Shown: positions 43,437 to 52,717, counted from the stretch's first letter. The stretch: DNA of 64,000 nucleotides from Streptomyces clavuligerus (GCF_005519465.1 NZ_CP027858.1:5394001-5458000); one strand, 5' to 3'. Made by a program: numbers and translations. The notes: generated by a model not told the origin, from the letters alone.

Positions 43437-44294
43437 TCACGCCTGCCACCGATAGCCGCGCGGGGTCGCCGCAGGACCGGCGATGGCGAGGGTGGCTGAG
43501 TTGCCGACCGTCACGACGGACATCATGTCCACCCGTGCGGCATCCACTCCGGCCAGGGTGGTCACACGGCTTGATTCATCCGTTCGAGACTCGTTCCATA
43601 CGATTTTCACCGGCGTCCGAGATCCCCACCGCTGGGTGAACCACGCCAGAATCGCGCCAAGTCGCTGGCTTTCTCCCTGCTCACCACTGTTGAGCAGGGT
43701 CACGGCCGCCCCGGAGTCCACTCGGTCCCCCAGCCGCTCCCGCAGAAGCTCCCATGGCGGAAAACCATCGCAGAGACCGACCCAGACCTCCGCTGCCGGA
43801 ACCCTCCCGGACGGCGGCGGACCCAAGCCGGGACGGCGGACGACCGCGCAGGTGGCACGGGCCGCCCGGCCCCGGGGGCGGGACACCCGCTTGGGGACGA
43901 GGAGTTCCCCGCCCGCCGCCAGCGCGGCGGCCTCCGCGACCGAGGCCGTGCCCAGGGCCCGCAGCACCCGCTCCGACGGATGGGGCACCCGGACCCGGGC
44001 GAGCCGGTCGGCGCCGTGGGCCACCACGGGCACGGCCAGCCGCCGGGCCGCCGCCACGACCCCCGGCTCCGCCGCCCTCGCGGCGACCGTGGCCAGCTCC
44101 GCGAGGCTCAGCACCGAGAGCCCGGCCGCCCCGAGCGCCGCCGTCACCAGCTCCACGATCTCGTCCGCGTCCACCCCGCGCGCCGCGCCCACCCCGGCCA
44201 CCAGCGACGGCGGACGCAGCACCGCGTCCCGGCGGCCGAAGGGGACGACACGGTCCGTGACCCGGGGTGCTCCGGGGTCCCTGTGCGCTGGCAT
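43437..44294 (-). CDS. CbiG C-terminal domain fused to a truncated CobJ; probable deletion remnant
   Basis: A 285-residue protein in two parts. Residues about 28-160 match the CbiG_C/CobE domain (VAGVGAARGVDADEIVELV, PHPSERVLRALGTASVAEAAAL, LLVPKRVSRP). Residues about 175-285 match only the C-terminal half of CobJ, precorrin-3B C17-methyltransferase (GFPPWELLRERL, VTLLNSGEQGES, VKIVWNESRTDESSRVTTL, VVTVGNSATLAI, ATPRGYRW). The N-terminal SAM-binding half (GPGD and SGDPGVYG blocks) is missing, with a short join (RPGLGPPPSGRVP) in its place. The reading frame is open. The CobJ part is less GC-rich than its surroundings (32 G/C of 60 at 43561-43620). It is unlikely to be an active methyltransferase. 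Confidence 0.75.
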   Translation of the reverse strand: MPAHRDPGAPRVTDRVVPFGRRDAVLRPPSLVAGVGAARGVDADEIVELVTAALGAAGLSVLSLAELATVAARAAEPGVVAAARRLAVPVVAHGADRLARVRVPHPSERVLRALGTASVAEAAALAAGGELLVPKRVSRPRGRAARATCAVVRRPGLGPPPSGRVPAAEVWVGLCDGFPPWELLRERLGDRVDSGAAVTLLNSGEQGESQRLGAILAWFTQRWGSRTPVKIVWNESRTDESSRVTTLAGVDAARVDMMSVVTVGNSATLAIAGPAATPRGYRWQA

Positions 44295-44345
44295 GGACGG
44301 TGCCCGGCCTCTCTGCGGGAAGTGCGGTCGACGGGGAGGGGTTCC

Positions 44346-44380
44346 GACGGCGGACGGCGGACGGCGGACGGCGGACGGCG
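44346..44380. repeat. Heptamer repeat (GACGGCG)5
   Basis: Five exact tandem GACGGCG heptamers lie in the 215-bp gap between the CbiG-CobJ chimera and the ZIP transporter, followed by variants to about 44405. Confidence 0.85.
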
Positions 44381-44509
44381 GGTGCGCGGACAGCGGGGCG
44401 GATGGCGGACGAGGGGCGCGCGGGCGCGCCGAACGGGTGATTCAGGCGGATTCGGGCGGCTCTTCACCGTGTGGCCGGTCAGCGGCGGACGAATCCGCTA
44501 CAAAGGCGC

Positions 44510-45235
44510 ATGGCGGTGTTTGTCGCGCTCGGCGCGTTGGTGATGACGCTGGTCGGCGGTTGGACGGCGCAGCGCGTCACCGACCGCAGGCATCTCGTGC
44601 TCGGTCTGGCGGGCGGGCTGATGCTCGGCGTCGTCGGTCTCGATCTCCTGCCCGAGGCACTGGAGGCGGCCGGCACCCGAGTCTTCGGCGTTCCGCAGGC
44701 GCTGCTGCTCTTCGTGGGCGGCTTTCTGCTGGCCCATATGGTCGAGCGGCTGCTGGCGGTGCGCCAGGCGGCGCACGGCGCCGCCGAGGAGCGGGTGCCC
44801 CAGGTGGGGCTGACGGCCGCCGCGGCCATGGTCGGCCACAGCCTGCTCGACGGTGTCGCGATCGGCGCCGCCTTCCAGGTGGGGGAGGCCATGGGGCTCA
44901 CGGTGGCGCTGGCCGTCATCGCCCATGACTTCGCGGACGGCTTCAACACGTACACGCTCACCAGCCTGTACGGGAACACCCGGACGAAGGCGGTCGCGAT
45001 GCTGGTGGCGGACGCGTGCGCCCCGGTGGTCGGGGCCGCGTCCACCCTGCTGGTGACGATCCCGCCGGAGGCGCTCGGCAGCTACCTCGGCTTCTTCGGC
45101 GGGGCGCTGCTCTATCTCGCGGCGGCGGAGATCCTGCCGGAGGCCCATCACACCCACCCGGCCCGCTCGACCCTGCTCTGCACGGCGGCGGGCGCGGGCT
45201 TCATCTGGCTGGTGGTCGGCGTCTCCTCTGACTGA
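44510..45235 (+). CDS. ZIP-family divalent metal transporter
   Basis: A 241-residue membrane protein with about seven or eight hydrophobic segments. The metal-binding helices are present: VGHSLLDGVAIGAAF (HS-x-x-D-G) and IAHDFADGFNTYTL (H-D-x-x-D-G). These are the paired TM4/TM5 motifs of ZIP importers, and the His-rich AEILPEAHHTHPA follows. It should import Zn, Fe or other divalent cations. ATG 44510 is preceded by AAAGG only. It sits inside the cobalamin locus on the opposite strand; whether it carries cobalt is unknown. Confidence 0.88.
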   Translation: MAVFVALGALVMTLVGGWTAQRVTDRRHLVLGLAGGLMLGVVGLDLLPEALEAAGTRVFGVPQALLLFVGGFLLAHMVERLLAVRQAAHGAAEERVPQVGLTAAAAMVGHSLLDGVAIGAAFQVGEAMGLTVALAVIAHDFADGFNTYTLTSLYGNTRTKAVAMLVADACAPVVGAASTLLVTIPPEALGSYLGFFGGALLYLAAAEILPEAHHTHPARSTLLCTAAGAGFIWLVVGVSSD

Positions 45236-45295
45236 GGGCCGGGCCGGGGCGCCCGCCGGGCCACGGGCTCCGAGGGCGCTGAGGAAACGATTCTT

Positions 45296-45324
45296 CCGGG
45301 GGTGTGCGCCCAGGCCACCCCCGG
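45296..45324. terminator. Bidirectional hairpin between the ZIP gene and cobB
   Basis: CCGGGGGTG (45296-45304) pairs with CACCCCCGG (45316-45324) across an 11-base loop, between the convergent stops at 45235 and 45372. Confidence 0.65.
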
Positions 45325-45371
45325 GTGCCCGGCTGCGGGGACCGCGGACCGGACGCCCCGGACTCCGTGTG

Positions 45372-46787
45372 TCACCACGGGCCCGGCCGCGCGCACCGGT
45401 CCACGAACCGGCGGGCCACCCCCGGCTCCGCGGCCCAGTGCGTGTGCAGATAGCTGGCGTGCACCCCCTGCCGGACGAAACCCTCGACCCGCCGTTCGGG
45501 GCGGTGCATGCCCCACGCGGGCGCGGGCCCGGCCCCGGGCTCGATCACCGTCCGGTGGAACTCGTGCCCCCGCATCCGGGTTCCGGCGGGCGCGAGACAG
45601 CTGTCGGTGAGCGCCACGGCCTCCCGGTAGCCGAGGGTGAGCCGCTTCTCCATCCGCGCGTCCGCCTCCAGCACCCCGCACATGGGCAGCCCGTCCAGCG
45701 AGCGCGCCAGATAGAGCAGCCCCGCGCACTCCGCCGCCACCGCTCCGCCCGCCAGGGCGAACGCGGCGACCTCGGCCCGCAGCTCCTTGTTGGCGGACAG
45801 CTCCGGCGCGTACACCTCGGGGAAGCCGCCGCCGATGACGATCCCCGCCGTGCCCTCGGGCAGCCGTTCGTCCCGCAGCGGATCGAAGGTGACGACCTCG
45901 GCGCCGCACGCGGCGAGGAGCTCCGGGTGCTCGGCGTAGGAGAAGGTGAACGCGGGCCCCCCGGCCACCGCGACCACCGGCCGCCCCCCGGCCACCGGCC
46001 GTTCCCCGCTCCCCGGCGGTCGCCCGGCCGCCACGGCGGCCGGGCTACCGCCGGGGCTCTGCGGGCTCTGCGGGCTCCAGGCCGGGCCGACCGGCCCGGG
46101 GGCGGAGCGCGCGAGCGCGAGCAGCGCCTCCAGATCGCAGCCCTCGCGCACCAGCTCCGCCATCGCGGCCACCGACCCGACCGCGTCCGCCGTCCGCTCG
46201 GCCACCGGCACCAGACCCAGATGGCGCGAGGGCGTCGCCACCGCCGCCCGGCGCCGCACCACACCCAGCACCGGCATGCCCACCTCCTCCAGAGCCTGGC
46301 GCAGCAGCAGCTCATGACGGTCGGTCGCCACCTTGTTGAGGATCACCCCGCCGATCCGGACCTCCGGGTCGAACGAGACGAAGCCGTGCACCAGCGCCGC
46401 CACCGAACGGGACTGCGAGGACGCGTCCACGACCAGCACCACCGGCGCCCGCAGCACCTTCGCGAGCTGCGCCGTGGACGCCAGCTCACCCGCGCCCGAC
46501 GCGCCGTCGAACATCCCCATGACGCCCTCGACCACGGCCAGGTCGCACCCGGCGGCGCCATGGGCGAACAGCGGCGCCATCAGCTCCGTACCGCACAGAT
46601 ACGCGTCGAGATTGCGCCCGGGGCGCCCGGTGGCGAGCGCGTGGTACCCCGGGTCGATGTAGTCGGGGCCCACCTTGTGCGGGGAGACCTTCAGCCCCGT
46701 CGCGGCGAAGGCGGCCATCAGGCCCGTCGCCACCGTGGTCTTGCCGCTGCCGGACGCGGGCGCGGCGATGACGAGTCGTGCTACCAC
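45372..46787 (-). CDS. cobB: Cobyrinic acid a,c-diamide synthase
   Basis: A 471-residue glutamine-dependent amidotransferase that amidates the a and c side chains of (hydrogeno)byrinate. The N-terminal P-loop is APASGSGKTTVATGL; VGPDYIDPGYH and EGVMGMFDG follow. The C-terminal GATase has AECAGLLYLARSL (catalytic Cys) and RGHEFHRTVIEP. GTG 46787 begins inside the cobO stop (7-base overlap). Residues about 255-305 are a Pro/Gly/Ser-rich insertion (SPQSPGGSP) between the two domains. It is the last gene of the cobD-cobQ-chlID-cobO-cobB operon. Confidence 0.93.
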   Translation of the reverse strand: MVARLVIAAPASGSGKTTVATGLMAAFAATGLKVSPHKVGPDYIDPGYHALATGRPGRNLDAYLCGTELMAPLFAHGAAGCDLAVVEGVMGMFDGASGAGELASTAQLAKVLRAPVVLVVDASSQSRSVAALVHGFVSFDPEVRIGGVILNKVATDRHELLLRQALEEVGMPVLGVVRRRAAVATPSRHLGLVPVAERTADAVGSVAAMAELVREGCDLEALLALARSAPGPVGPAWSPQSPQSPGGSPAAVAAGRPPGSGERPVAGGRPVVAVAGGPAFTFSYAEHPELLAACGAEVVTFDPLRDERLPEGTAGIVIGGGFPEVYAPELSANKELRAEVAAFALAGGAVAAECAGLLYLARSLDGLPMCGVLEADARMEKRLTLGYREAVALTDSCLAPAGTRMRGHEFHRTVIEPGAGPAPAWGMHRPERRVEGFVRQGVHASYLHTHWAAEPGVARRFVDRCARPGPW

Positions 46788-47380
46788 TCGATGCCCCGCT
46801 GGCCCTTCTGCCCGGTGTCCATCGGGTGCTTCACCTTGGTCATGTCGGTCACCAGATCGGCGAAGTCCACCAGCTCGGCCGGGGCGTTGCGGCCGGTGAT
46901 CACGACATGCTGGTTCCCCGGGCGGTCCCGCAGCACGGAGATCACCTCGGCGGTGTCCACCCACCCCCAGTGCAGGGGATAGGCGAACTCGTCGAGGACG
47001 TAGAGCTGATAGGTCTCGGCGGCCAGATCCCGCTTGACCTGCTCCCAGCCCTCCCGGGCCGCGTCCTCGTTGCTGAACTGCGCGTCCCGCTGCACCCAGG
47101 ACCAGCCGGAGCCCATCTTGAACCAGTCCACCCGGCCGCCCTCACCGGACGCGCCCAGCACCCGGAGGGCGTTCTCCTCGCCGACCTTCCACTTGGCGGA
47201 CTTGACGAACTGGAACACCCCGATGGGCCAGCCCTGGTTCCAGGCGCGCAGCGCCAGCCCGAAGGCGGCCGTCGACTTGCCCTTGCCGGTGCCCGTGTGG
47301 ACGAACACCAGCGGACGGTTGCGGCGCTGACGTGTGGTGAGCCCGTCCTCGGGGACGACGGACGGCTTTCCCTGTGGCAT
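46781..47380 (-). CDS. cobO: Cob(I)yrinic acid a,c-diamide adenosyltransferase
   Basis: A 199-residue CobA/CobO-type enzyme that attaches the 5'-deoxyadenosyl group to cobalt using ATP. It has the P-loop FVHTGTGKGKSTAAFGLAL, VFQFVKSAKWKVGEE, VLDEFAYPLHWGWVD and VVITGRNAPAELVDFADLV. ATG 47380 shares its A with the TAA of chlID (TAATG), so the two are coupled. This step acts after ring synthesis and also serves salvage of incomplete corrinoids. Confidence 0.95.
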   Translation of the reverse strand: MPQGKPSVVPEDGLTTRQRRNRPLVFVHTGTGKGKSTAAFGLALRAWNQGWPIGVFQFVKSAKWKVGEENALRVLGASGEGGRVDWFKMGSGWSWVQRDAQFSNEDAAREGWEQVKRDLAAETYQLYVLDEFAYPLHWGWVDTAEVISVLRDRPGNQHVVITGRNAPAELVDFADLVTDMTKVKHPMDTGQKGQRGIEW

Positions 47381-49593
47381 TACGCGACCCTTCTCTCGGC
47401 GCGGTCGGCGGACGTGGACGCGGATGCGGATGCGGACGCGGTGCGGCCCGGGAGCCCGGTGTCGCGGTGCGGCCGGGCGGCGGGCGCGGCCCGGCCGCCC
47501 GTGGACGCGGCACGGGCGCCGTGCACCAGCCCGGTGATGGCGTCCGCGCGCAGCTCGTCCAGGGTGACGGCCGTGCCGCGCAGCTCCGTGGCCAGCTCGC
47601 CCGCGAGCCCCAGCCGCACCGGGCCCGACTCGCAGTCCACCACGATCGCGGCGGTGCCCTCGGCGGCGTGCAGCCGTGCCGCGCGGGCCGCGAGCCCGAG
47701 CGGATCCGGTCCGCCCGTCGCCCGGCCGTCCGTGACCACCACGAGCAGCGCCCGGCGCGAGGGGTCGCGCATCCGCTCCACCCGCAGCACGTCATGGGCC
47801 TTCAGCAGCCCGGCGGCCAGCGGGGTGCGCCCGCCGGTGGGCAGCCGCTCCAGCCGGGCCGCCGCCGCGTCCACCGACGAGGTCGGCGGCAGCGCCACCT
47901 CCGCCTCCCGGCCCCGGAAGGTGACCAGACCGACCTTGTCCCGGCGCTGATACGCGTCGAGGAGCAGCGACAGCACCGCGCCCTTGACCGCGCTCATCCG
48001 CCGCCGGGCCGCCATCGAACCGGAGGCGTCCACCACGAAGAGCACCAGATTGGACTCGCGGCCCTCCCGGGCGGCCTGCCGCAGATCGTCCCGCCGCACC
48101 ACGAGCCCGGGGCCGCCGCGCCCGCGCGCCCGCTGGTGCGGGGCGGCGGCCCGTACCGTCGCCGCCAGATGCAGCCGGGTCAGCGCGCCCCGGGGCCGCC
48201 GGGACCCGGTCGTCCGCCCGTGCTCGGAGCGGGAACGGGACCTGCGGCCCGCCGCGCCCTCGCCGATGCCGGGGACGCTCAGCGTCCGGGCACGGAAGGG
48301 CTCGGCCGCCGCCACGGGCCGCTGCTCGCGTCCACCGCCGCCCGCCACCGCTCCGCTCTCCTCGCCGTCGGCGCCGCCGCCGTCGGCGCCGCCGCCGGCG
48401 GGCCGCTCCGGCTCCGGGGCCTCCTGCCGCTGCTCCGGTCCGCCCTGCGGAGGCACCCCGCCGCCGCCCCCGCCGGGGCCGCCGTCACCCGGACCGTCCC
48501 CATCGGGATCGGGGTCGGGATCGGGGTCGTCCTGCGGCTCCTGCGGCTCCTGCGAGTCCTGCGACTCCTCTGACTCCTGCGGGCCGAACTCGTCCAGCGT
48601 CCGGTCGAGCTTCTCCTCGTCCAGGCCGGGCGCGTCGAACGGATTGCGCCGCCGCCGGTGGGGGAGCGCCAGCAGCGCGGCCTGCCGGACATCCTCGGGG
48701 AGCACGTCCGTGCGCCCCGCCCAGGCGGCCAGCGCGGTCGCGGTCCGCGCCATCACGATGTCCGCGCGCATCCCGTCCACCTCGAACGCGGCGCAGGTCG
48801 CGGCGATCTGCCGCAGCACCGCGTCCCCCAGCACCACCCGGGGCAGCAGCTCCCGCGCGGCCGTGATCCGGCCCCGCAACTCCTCCTCGGCACCGGCCCA
48901 GCGCTCGGCGAACGCCGCCGGGTCGTCCTCGTACGCGATCCGCCGCCGCACCACCTCGACCCGCTGATCGGGCTCCCGGGAGGCCGCGACCTCGACGGTC
49001 AGCCCGAACCGGTCCAGGAGCTGCGGGCGCAGCTCGCCCTCCTCCGGGTTCATCGTCCCCACCAGCAGAAAACGCGCCGCGTGCCGGACGGATACCCCTT
49101 CGCGCTCCACATGGGACGCCCCCATCGCGGCGGCGTCCAGGAGGACGTCCACGAGATGGTCGTGGAGCAGATTGACCTCGTCGACATAGAGGATGCCCCG
49201 GTGCGCGTCGGCCAGCAGACCCGGCTCGAACGCCTTCACGCCCTCCGCGAGCGCCCGTTCGATGTCCAGCGCGCCCACCAGCCGGTCCTCGGAGGCGCCG
49301 ACGGGCAGCTCCACCATCCGCGCGGGCCGTGCCCCGGCCCCGTCGGCCGCGCCGTGCGGACCGTCCGGACAGAGCGGGTCGGGCCCGGCGGGGTCGCAGG
49401 AGAACCGGCACGCCGCCACCGTCTCCACCGGCGGCAGCAGCGCCGCCAGGGCCCGTACGGCGGTGGACTTGGCCGTTCCCTTCTCGCCGCGCACCAGCAC
49501 CCCGCCGACCCGTGGGGAGACGGCGTTCAGCAGCAGTGCCAGCCGCAGATCGTCCTGGCCGACGACGGCGGTGAACGGGTACGGGGTGCTCAT
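47380..49593 (-). CDS. Chelatase ATPase, fused I and D subunits (ChlID/CobST-like)
   Basis: A 737-residue protein. The N-terminal AAA+ domain has the Walker [15 protein letters not shown], a Cys-containing insert ([17 protein letters not shown]), the Walker [17 protein letters not shown] and [18 protein letters not shown]. An acidic Asp/Pro/Gly linker (about 370-460) leads to a von Willebrand domain with an intact MIDAS ([35 protein letters not shown]). In streptomycete cob operons it partners with the cobaltochelatase CobN. Here cobN, expected beside it, is missing, so its large subunit must be elsewhere or lost. ATG 49593 overlaps the cobQ stop. Confidence 0.88.
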   Translation of the reverse strand: MSTPYPFTAVVGQDDLRLALLLNAVSPRVGGVLVRGEKGTAKSTAVRALAALLPPVETVAACRFSCDPAGPDPLCPDGPHGAADGAGARPARMVELPVGASEDRLVGALDIERALAEGVKAFEPGLLADAHRGILYVDEVNLLHDHLVDVLLDAAAMGASHVEREGVSVRHAARFLLVGTMNPEEGELRPQLLDRFGLTVEVAASREPDQRVEVVRRRIAYEDDPAAFAERWAGAEEELRGRITAARELLPRVVLGDAVLRQIAATCAAFEVDGMRADIVMARTATALAAWAGRTDVLPEDVRQAALLALPHRRRRNPFDAPGLDEEKLDRTLDEFGPQESEESQDSQEPQEPQDDPDPDPDPDGDGPGDGGPGGGGGGVPPQGGPEQRQEAPEPERPAGGGADGGGADGEESGAVAGGGGREQRPVAAAEPFRARTLSVPGIGEGAAGRRSRSRSEHGRTTGSRRPRGALTRLHLAATVRAAAPHQRARGRGGPGLVVRRDDLRQAAREGRESNLVLFVVDASGSMAARRRMSAVKGAVLSLLLDAYQRRDKVGLVTFRGREAEVALPPTSSVDAAAARLERLPTGGRTPLAAGLLKAHDVLRVERMRDPSRRALLVVVTDGRATGGPDPLGLAARAARLHAAEGTAAIVVDCESGPVRLGLAGELATELRGTAVTLDELRADAITGLVHGARAASTGGRAAPAARPHRDTGLPGRTASASASASTSADRAERRVA

Positions 49594-51161
49594 GCGGTCT
49601 CCTCGACCAGTTCGGGCGCTCCGGGCGCGACAAAGGGAAGTCCGGCGGGCGCGCCCTGCTCGATCAGCCGCAGCAGCGCGTCCGTGTCCGTGTGTTCTTC
49701 GATCAGATCGCCGAGCCGGTCGAGCTGTTCCTCGCGCAGCGCGTCGAACGAGGTGTCCGGCGCGGGGACGAAACGCCGCCCCGCGTCCGCCGCGACCCGC
49801 CGCAGGAACTCCCGGCGGAAGCCGTCGCTCTCCAGCGAGCCGTGCCAGTGGGTGCCCCACACCGCGCCGACCCGGCAGCCGTCCAGGAAGGGTTCGCCGC
49901 CCAGGACGTCGGCGACACCGTGATGGATCTCGTACCCCTCCACCCGCTCACCGAGCGCGGTGCCCACCGGCCGGGCCAGCGTCTTGCCGGCGTGGAAGCG
50001 CACCCGTACGGGCAGCAGCCCCAGACCGGGCACGGACCCGGCGCGGGACTCGATCCCGTCCTCGATGTGCTCGCCCAGGAGCTGGAACCCGCCGCAGATG
50101 CCGAGCACGGGACGGCCCGCGGCGGCCCGGCGGGCCAGCTCCCGGGCGAGTCCGCGCTCCCGCAGCCACCGCAGGGCGCCGACGGTGCCCCGGGTGCCGG
50201 GGACGACGACCAGATCGGCGTCGGCCAGCTCCTCCGGGCGGTCGACGAAGCGGACGACGACGCCCGGCTCGGCGGCCAGCGCGTCGACGTCGGTGAAGTT
50301 CGACATCAGCGGCACCGCGCAGACCGCGACCCGGAGCACGTCCTCGCCCGCCGGCGGGGTCGGCCGGGACTCGCGGACCGCGCCCCGCAGCGAGACCCGG
50401 AGCCCGTCCTCCTCGTCGATGCCGAGGCCGTGCGCGTACGGCAGCACCCCGTACGTCGGCCGCCCGGTCAGCCCCCGGAGCATGTCGAGCCCCGGTTCGA
50501 GGAGGGACACGTCGCCGCGGAACTTGTTGACGAGATAGCCGGAGACCAGCCGCTGGTCCTCGGCCGTGAGCAGGGCCGTGGTGCCGAAGAACGAGGCGAA
50601 GACGCCGCCCCGGTCGATGTCGCCGACGACGAGCACCGGCAGTTGCGCGGCCCGGGCGACGCCCATGTTCACGATGTCCGTACGCCGCAGATTGATCTCG
50701 GCGGGGCTGCCCGCGCCCTCGCAGATCACCGCGTCATGGGTGGCGCGCAACTCCTCCAGGCACTCCATGACGGTGCCGAACAGGGCCTCCCGGCCGCCCC
50801 CGCGCAGCGGTCCGGGGGAGTCCCCGGGGGCCTGGGGGGAGCCGAAGTAGCCCCGGGCGCCCATCTCGCCCACCGGGCGGCCCAGCAGCACGACCTGGCT
50901 GGTGCGGTCCCCGCCGGGCTTGAGCAGGACCGGGTTCATCAGCGCGGTCGGCTCCACCCGGGCGGCCCGCGCCTGCATCGCCTGCGCCCGGCCGATCTCC
51001 GCGCCGTCCCGGGTCACATAGGAGTTGAGCGACATGTTCTGCCCCTTGAAGGGGGCCACCTTCAGCCCCTGGCGCACCAGCCAGCGGCAGATCCCCGCGG
51101 TGACGACGCTCTTGCCCGCGTCGGACGTGGTGCCCGCGACGAGCAGTCCGCCTCCGGTCAT
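49590..51161 (-). CDS. cobQ: Cobyric acid synthase
   Basis: A 523-residue amidotransferase that amidates the b, d, e and g positions of adenosyl-cobyrinate diamide. [19 protein letters not shown] is the ATP site. [63 protein letters not shown] and [13 protein letters not shown] (catalytic Cys) are CobQ blocks. ATG 51161 overlaps the cobD stop (ATGA), and its own stop overlaps the chlID start the same way. A short PLRGGGREA insertion near residue 125 is unusual. Confidence 0.95.
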   Translation of the reverse strand: MTGGGLLVAGTTSDAGKSVVTAGICRWLVRQGLKVAPFKGQNMSLNSYVTRDGAEIGRAQAMQARAARVEPTALMNPVLLKPGGDRTSQVVLLGRPVGEMGARGYFGSPQAPGDSPGPLRGGGREALFGTVMECLEELRATHDAVICEGAGSPAEINLRRTDIVNMGVARAAQLPVLVVGDIDRGGVFASFFGTTALLTAEDQRLVSGYLVNKFRGDVSLLEPGLDMLRGLTGRPTYGVLPYAHGLGIDEEDGLRVSLRGAVRESRPTPPAGEDVLRVAVCAVPLMSNFTDVDALAAEPGVVVRFVDRPEELADADLVVVPGTRGTVGALRWLRERGLARELARRAAAGRPVLGICGGFQLLGEHIEDGIESRAGSVPGLGLLPVRVRFHAGKTLARPVGTALGERVEGYEIHHGVADVLGGEPFLDGCRVGAVWGTHWHGSLESDGFRREFLRRVAADAGRRFVPAPDTSFDALREEQLDRLGDLIEEHTDTDALLRLIEQGAPAGLPFVAPGAPELVEETA

Positions 51162-52144
51162 CGTGTCCCTCCCCGTCCCCCGCGCGCTGTCCGCAGCATG
51201 TGTCCGGCGGCGAGCCGCCCCACCGCGCTGACCCCCAGCGCCAGCAGCCCCACCCGCCGGGAGAGCCGGGCCGCGCGCTCGATGTCCGCGATCTCCACCG
51301 GGCGGCCCGCGCCGCCGTTGAGCACCGGGCGGTGCTCCACCCGCCCGCCGTACGCGAGGGTCCCGCCGAGCCGTACGCCGAGGGCGCCCGCGAAGGCCGC
51401 CTCGACCGGTCCGGCGTTGGGGCTGGGGTGCCGGTGGGCGTCGGCCCGCCAGGCCCGTACGGCGCCCTTCGGGTCGTCGCCCGCGAGCACCGCGAGGGCG
51501 GCCGTCAGCCGGGCCCCCGGCCAGCCCGCGAGATCGTCCAGCCGGGCCGAGGCCCAGCCGAAGCGCTGGTAGCGGGGGGAGCGGTGGCCGACCATCGCGT
51601 CCAGGGTGTTGACCGCGCGGAACGCGGCGAGTCCGGGCACACCCCCGAGCGCGCCCCACACCAGCGCGCCGACGACGGCGTCGGAGGTGTTCTCGGCCAC
51701 GGACTCCACCACGGCGCGGGCCATCCCCCGCTCGTCCAGGGCCTGCGGATCACGGCCGCACAGATGCGGCAGCCGCGCCCGGGCGCGTTCGGTGTCCCCT
51801 TCGGCCAGCGCGGCACCGATGGTCCCGGCCTCCCGGCCCAGGGTGGTGCCGCCGACGACGGACCAGGTCACGGCGGCGGTCAGCGCCAGCGAGAGCGCCG
51901 GGCTGCGGCGCGCGCCCCGGGCCAGCAGCGCGGCGCCCGCGGCGGTGCCCCCGGCGCAGACGGCGGTGTGCAGGGCGCCCCAGCCGCGGTGGTCGCGCCA
52001 GAGCACCCGCTCGACGGCCCCGGCGGCCCGCCCGAAGGCGGCGACGGGGTGGCCCCGGCGGGGGTCGCCCAGCAGCAGATCGGCGGCGATGCCCGCGGCG
52101 GCGCCGCAGACGAAGATCCGTTCGGCCCGCACCGGCTCAGCCAC
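51158..52144 (-). CDS. cobD: Adenosylcobinamide-phosphate synthase
   Basis: A 328-residue integral membrane protein (CbiB/CobD) that attaches aminopropanol to adenosyl-cobyric acid. Signatures are AADLLLGDPRRGHPVAAFG, AVVESVAENTSDAVVGALVWG, AFRAVNTLDAMVGHRS and SPNAGPVEAAFAGALGVRLGG. The start is uncertain: GTG 52144 (MAEPVRAERIFV) or GTG 52132. Longer readings enter the riboswitch leader. It is the first gene of the operon. The end of a 22-codon upstream ORF reaches into its start region, so initiation may depend on it. Confidence 0.92.
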   Translation of the reverse strand: MAEPVRAERIFVCGAAAGIAADLLLGDPRRGHPVAAFGRAAGAVERVLWRDHRGWGALHTAVCAGGTAAGAALLARGARRSPALSLALTAAVTWSVVGGTTLGREAGTIGAALAEGDTERARARLPHLCGRDPQALDERGMARAVVESVAENTSDAVVGALVWGALGGVPGLAAFRAVNTLDAMVGHRSPRYQRFGWASARLDDLAGWPGARLTAALAVLAGDDPKGAVRAWRADAHRHPSPNAGPVEAAFAGALGVRLGGTLAYGGRVEHRPVLNGGAGRPVEIADIERAARLSRRVGLLALGVSAVGRLAAGHMLRTARGGRGGTR

Positions 52145-52205
52145 CGGTTCCGGGGGCGCACGAGAGGGCCGCCGGGGCGACGGGGGTGGGGTCGGGGCCG
52201 GGCAT
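52137..52205 (-). CDS. 22-codon upstream ORF between the riboswitch and cobD
   Basis: ATG 52205 is preceded by GTGAGGAC with about 9 bases of spacing, a better ribosome site than either cobD start has. It reads MPGPDPTPVAPAALSCAPGTGG and stops at 52137-52139, inside or 4 bases before the possible cobD starts. It is in a different frame from cobD. A riboswitch acting on this ribosome site would control cobD by translational coupling. This is inferred from layout only. Confidence 0.45.
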   Translation of the reverse strand: MPGPDPTPVAPAALSCAPGTGG

Positions 52206-52254
52206 GGCGATATGTCCTCACTCAGGGTGTCCGCGCCCTGGTTCGACGTGATCG

Positions 52255-52375
52255 GCGGCGAGAGTTCCTGGCTTCCGGGGGTTCCCGGTGACAGTGGCGG
52301 GACCGCGCCGGATTCGCACCGGCTTCCTCTGCTGCCGCCCATTGGCCCCGGCAGTCCACCACGCTGTGAGAACAG
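52255..52375 (-). ncRNA. Cobalamin riboswitch
   Basis: Read on the minus strand, the conserved core is present in order. AGAGGAAGCCGGTGCGAATC is followed by CCGGCGCGGTCCCGCCACTG (rc of about 52292-52330), then GGAAGCCAGGAACTCTCGCC, the B12 box (52257-52276). The P2 region lies upstream with GCCGGGGCCAATGGGCGGC (near 52336-52354). It sits just upstream of cobD, with the B12 box 111 bp from the first possible cobD start. Adenosyl- or methylcobalamin binding should shut off the cobD-cobQ-chlID-cobO-cobB operon. No intrinsic terminator follows, so control is probably at translation initiation. Confidence 0.93.
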
Positions 52376-52423
52376 CCGTCAACCTGCCGTTGACCTGCGA
52401 CGGCGGGGTGCGCGGGCACACGG

Positions 52424-52458
52424 AAGGGCCGGGCGTCCCTGGGGGATGCCCGGCCCTT
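52424..52458. terminator. Hairpin between the pit operon and the cob operon leader
   Basis: AAGGGCCGGGC (52424-52434) pairs perfectly with GCCCGGCCCTT (52448-52458), and further inner pairing is possible. A T-run follows on the plus strand. It lies 25 bp after the small membrane gene's stop, so it would end pit-operon transcription before the cob promoter. Confidence 0.8.
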
Positions 52459-52482
52459 TTCGTTCGGCTGTCGCGCCGCTCG

Positions 52483-52704
52483 TCAGGTGACGATCAGGTA
52501 GATCCCGAAGCTGACCGCGACGGCGCAGAGCGCGAAGCAGAGGTAGGCGCTGGTGCGGGCGAGGACGGCCGAGCCGCCCTGCGCGGAGGCGATCTCCTGC
52601 TTGCTGAGGCCGACGAGACCGAGGACGAAGAGGCCCGCGATGGTCACGGTGGCCAGGAGGCTCACGCCGAAGACGGAGCCGAGGGCTACCCAGTCGATGT
52701 TCAT
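52483..52704 (-). CDS. Small two-pass membrane protein linked to Pit
   Basis: A 73-residue protein, MNIDWVALGSVFGVSLLAT and on, with two membrane segments (about 8-32 and 48-70) joined by a polar loop (SKQEIASAQGGS). It starts 14 bases after the pit stop with AAGGA upstream and is almost certainly co-transcribed. A small membrane gene after pit is a recurring streptomycete arrangement, so it may be a transporter accessory. Function is unproven. Confidence 0.75.
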   Translation of the reverse strand: MNIDWVALGSVFGVSLLATVTIAGLFVLGLVGLSKQEIASAQGGSAVLARTSAYLCFALCAVAVSFGIYLIVT

Positions 52705-52717
52705 GCTGATCTTGTCC

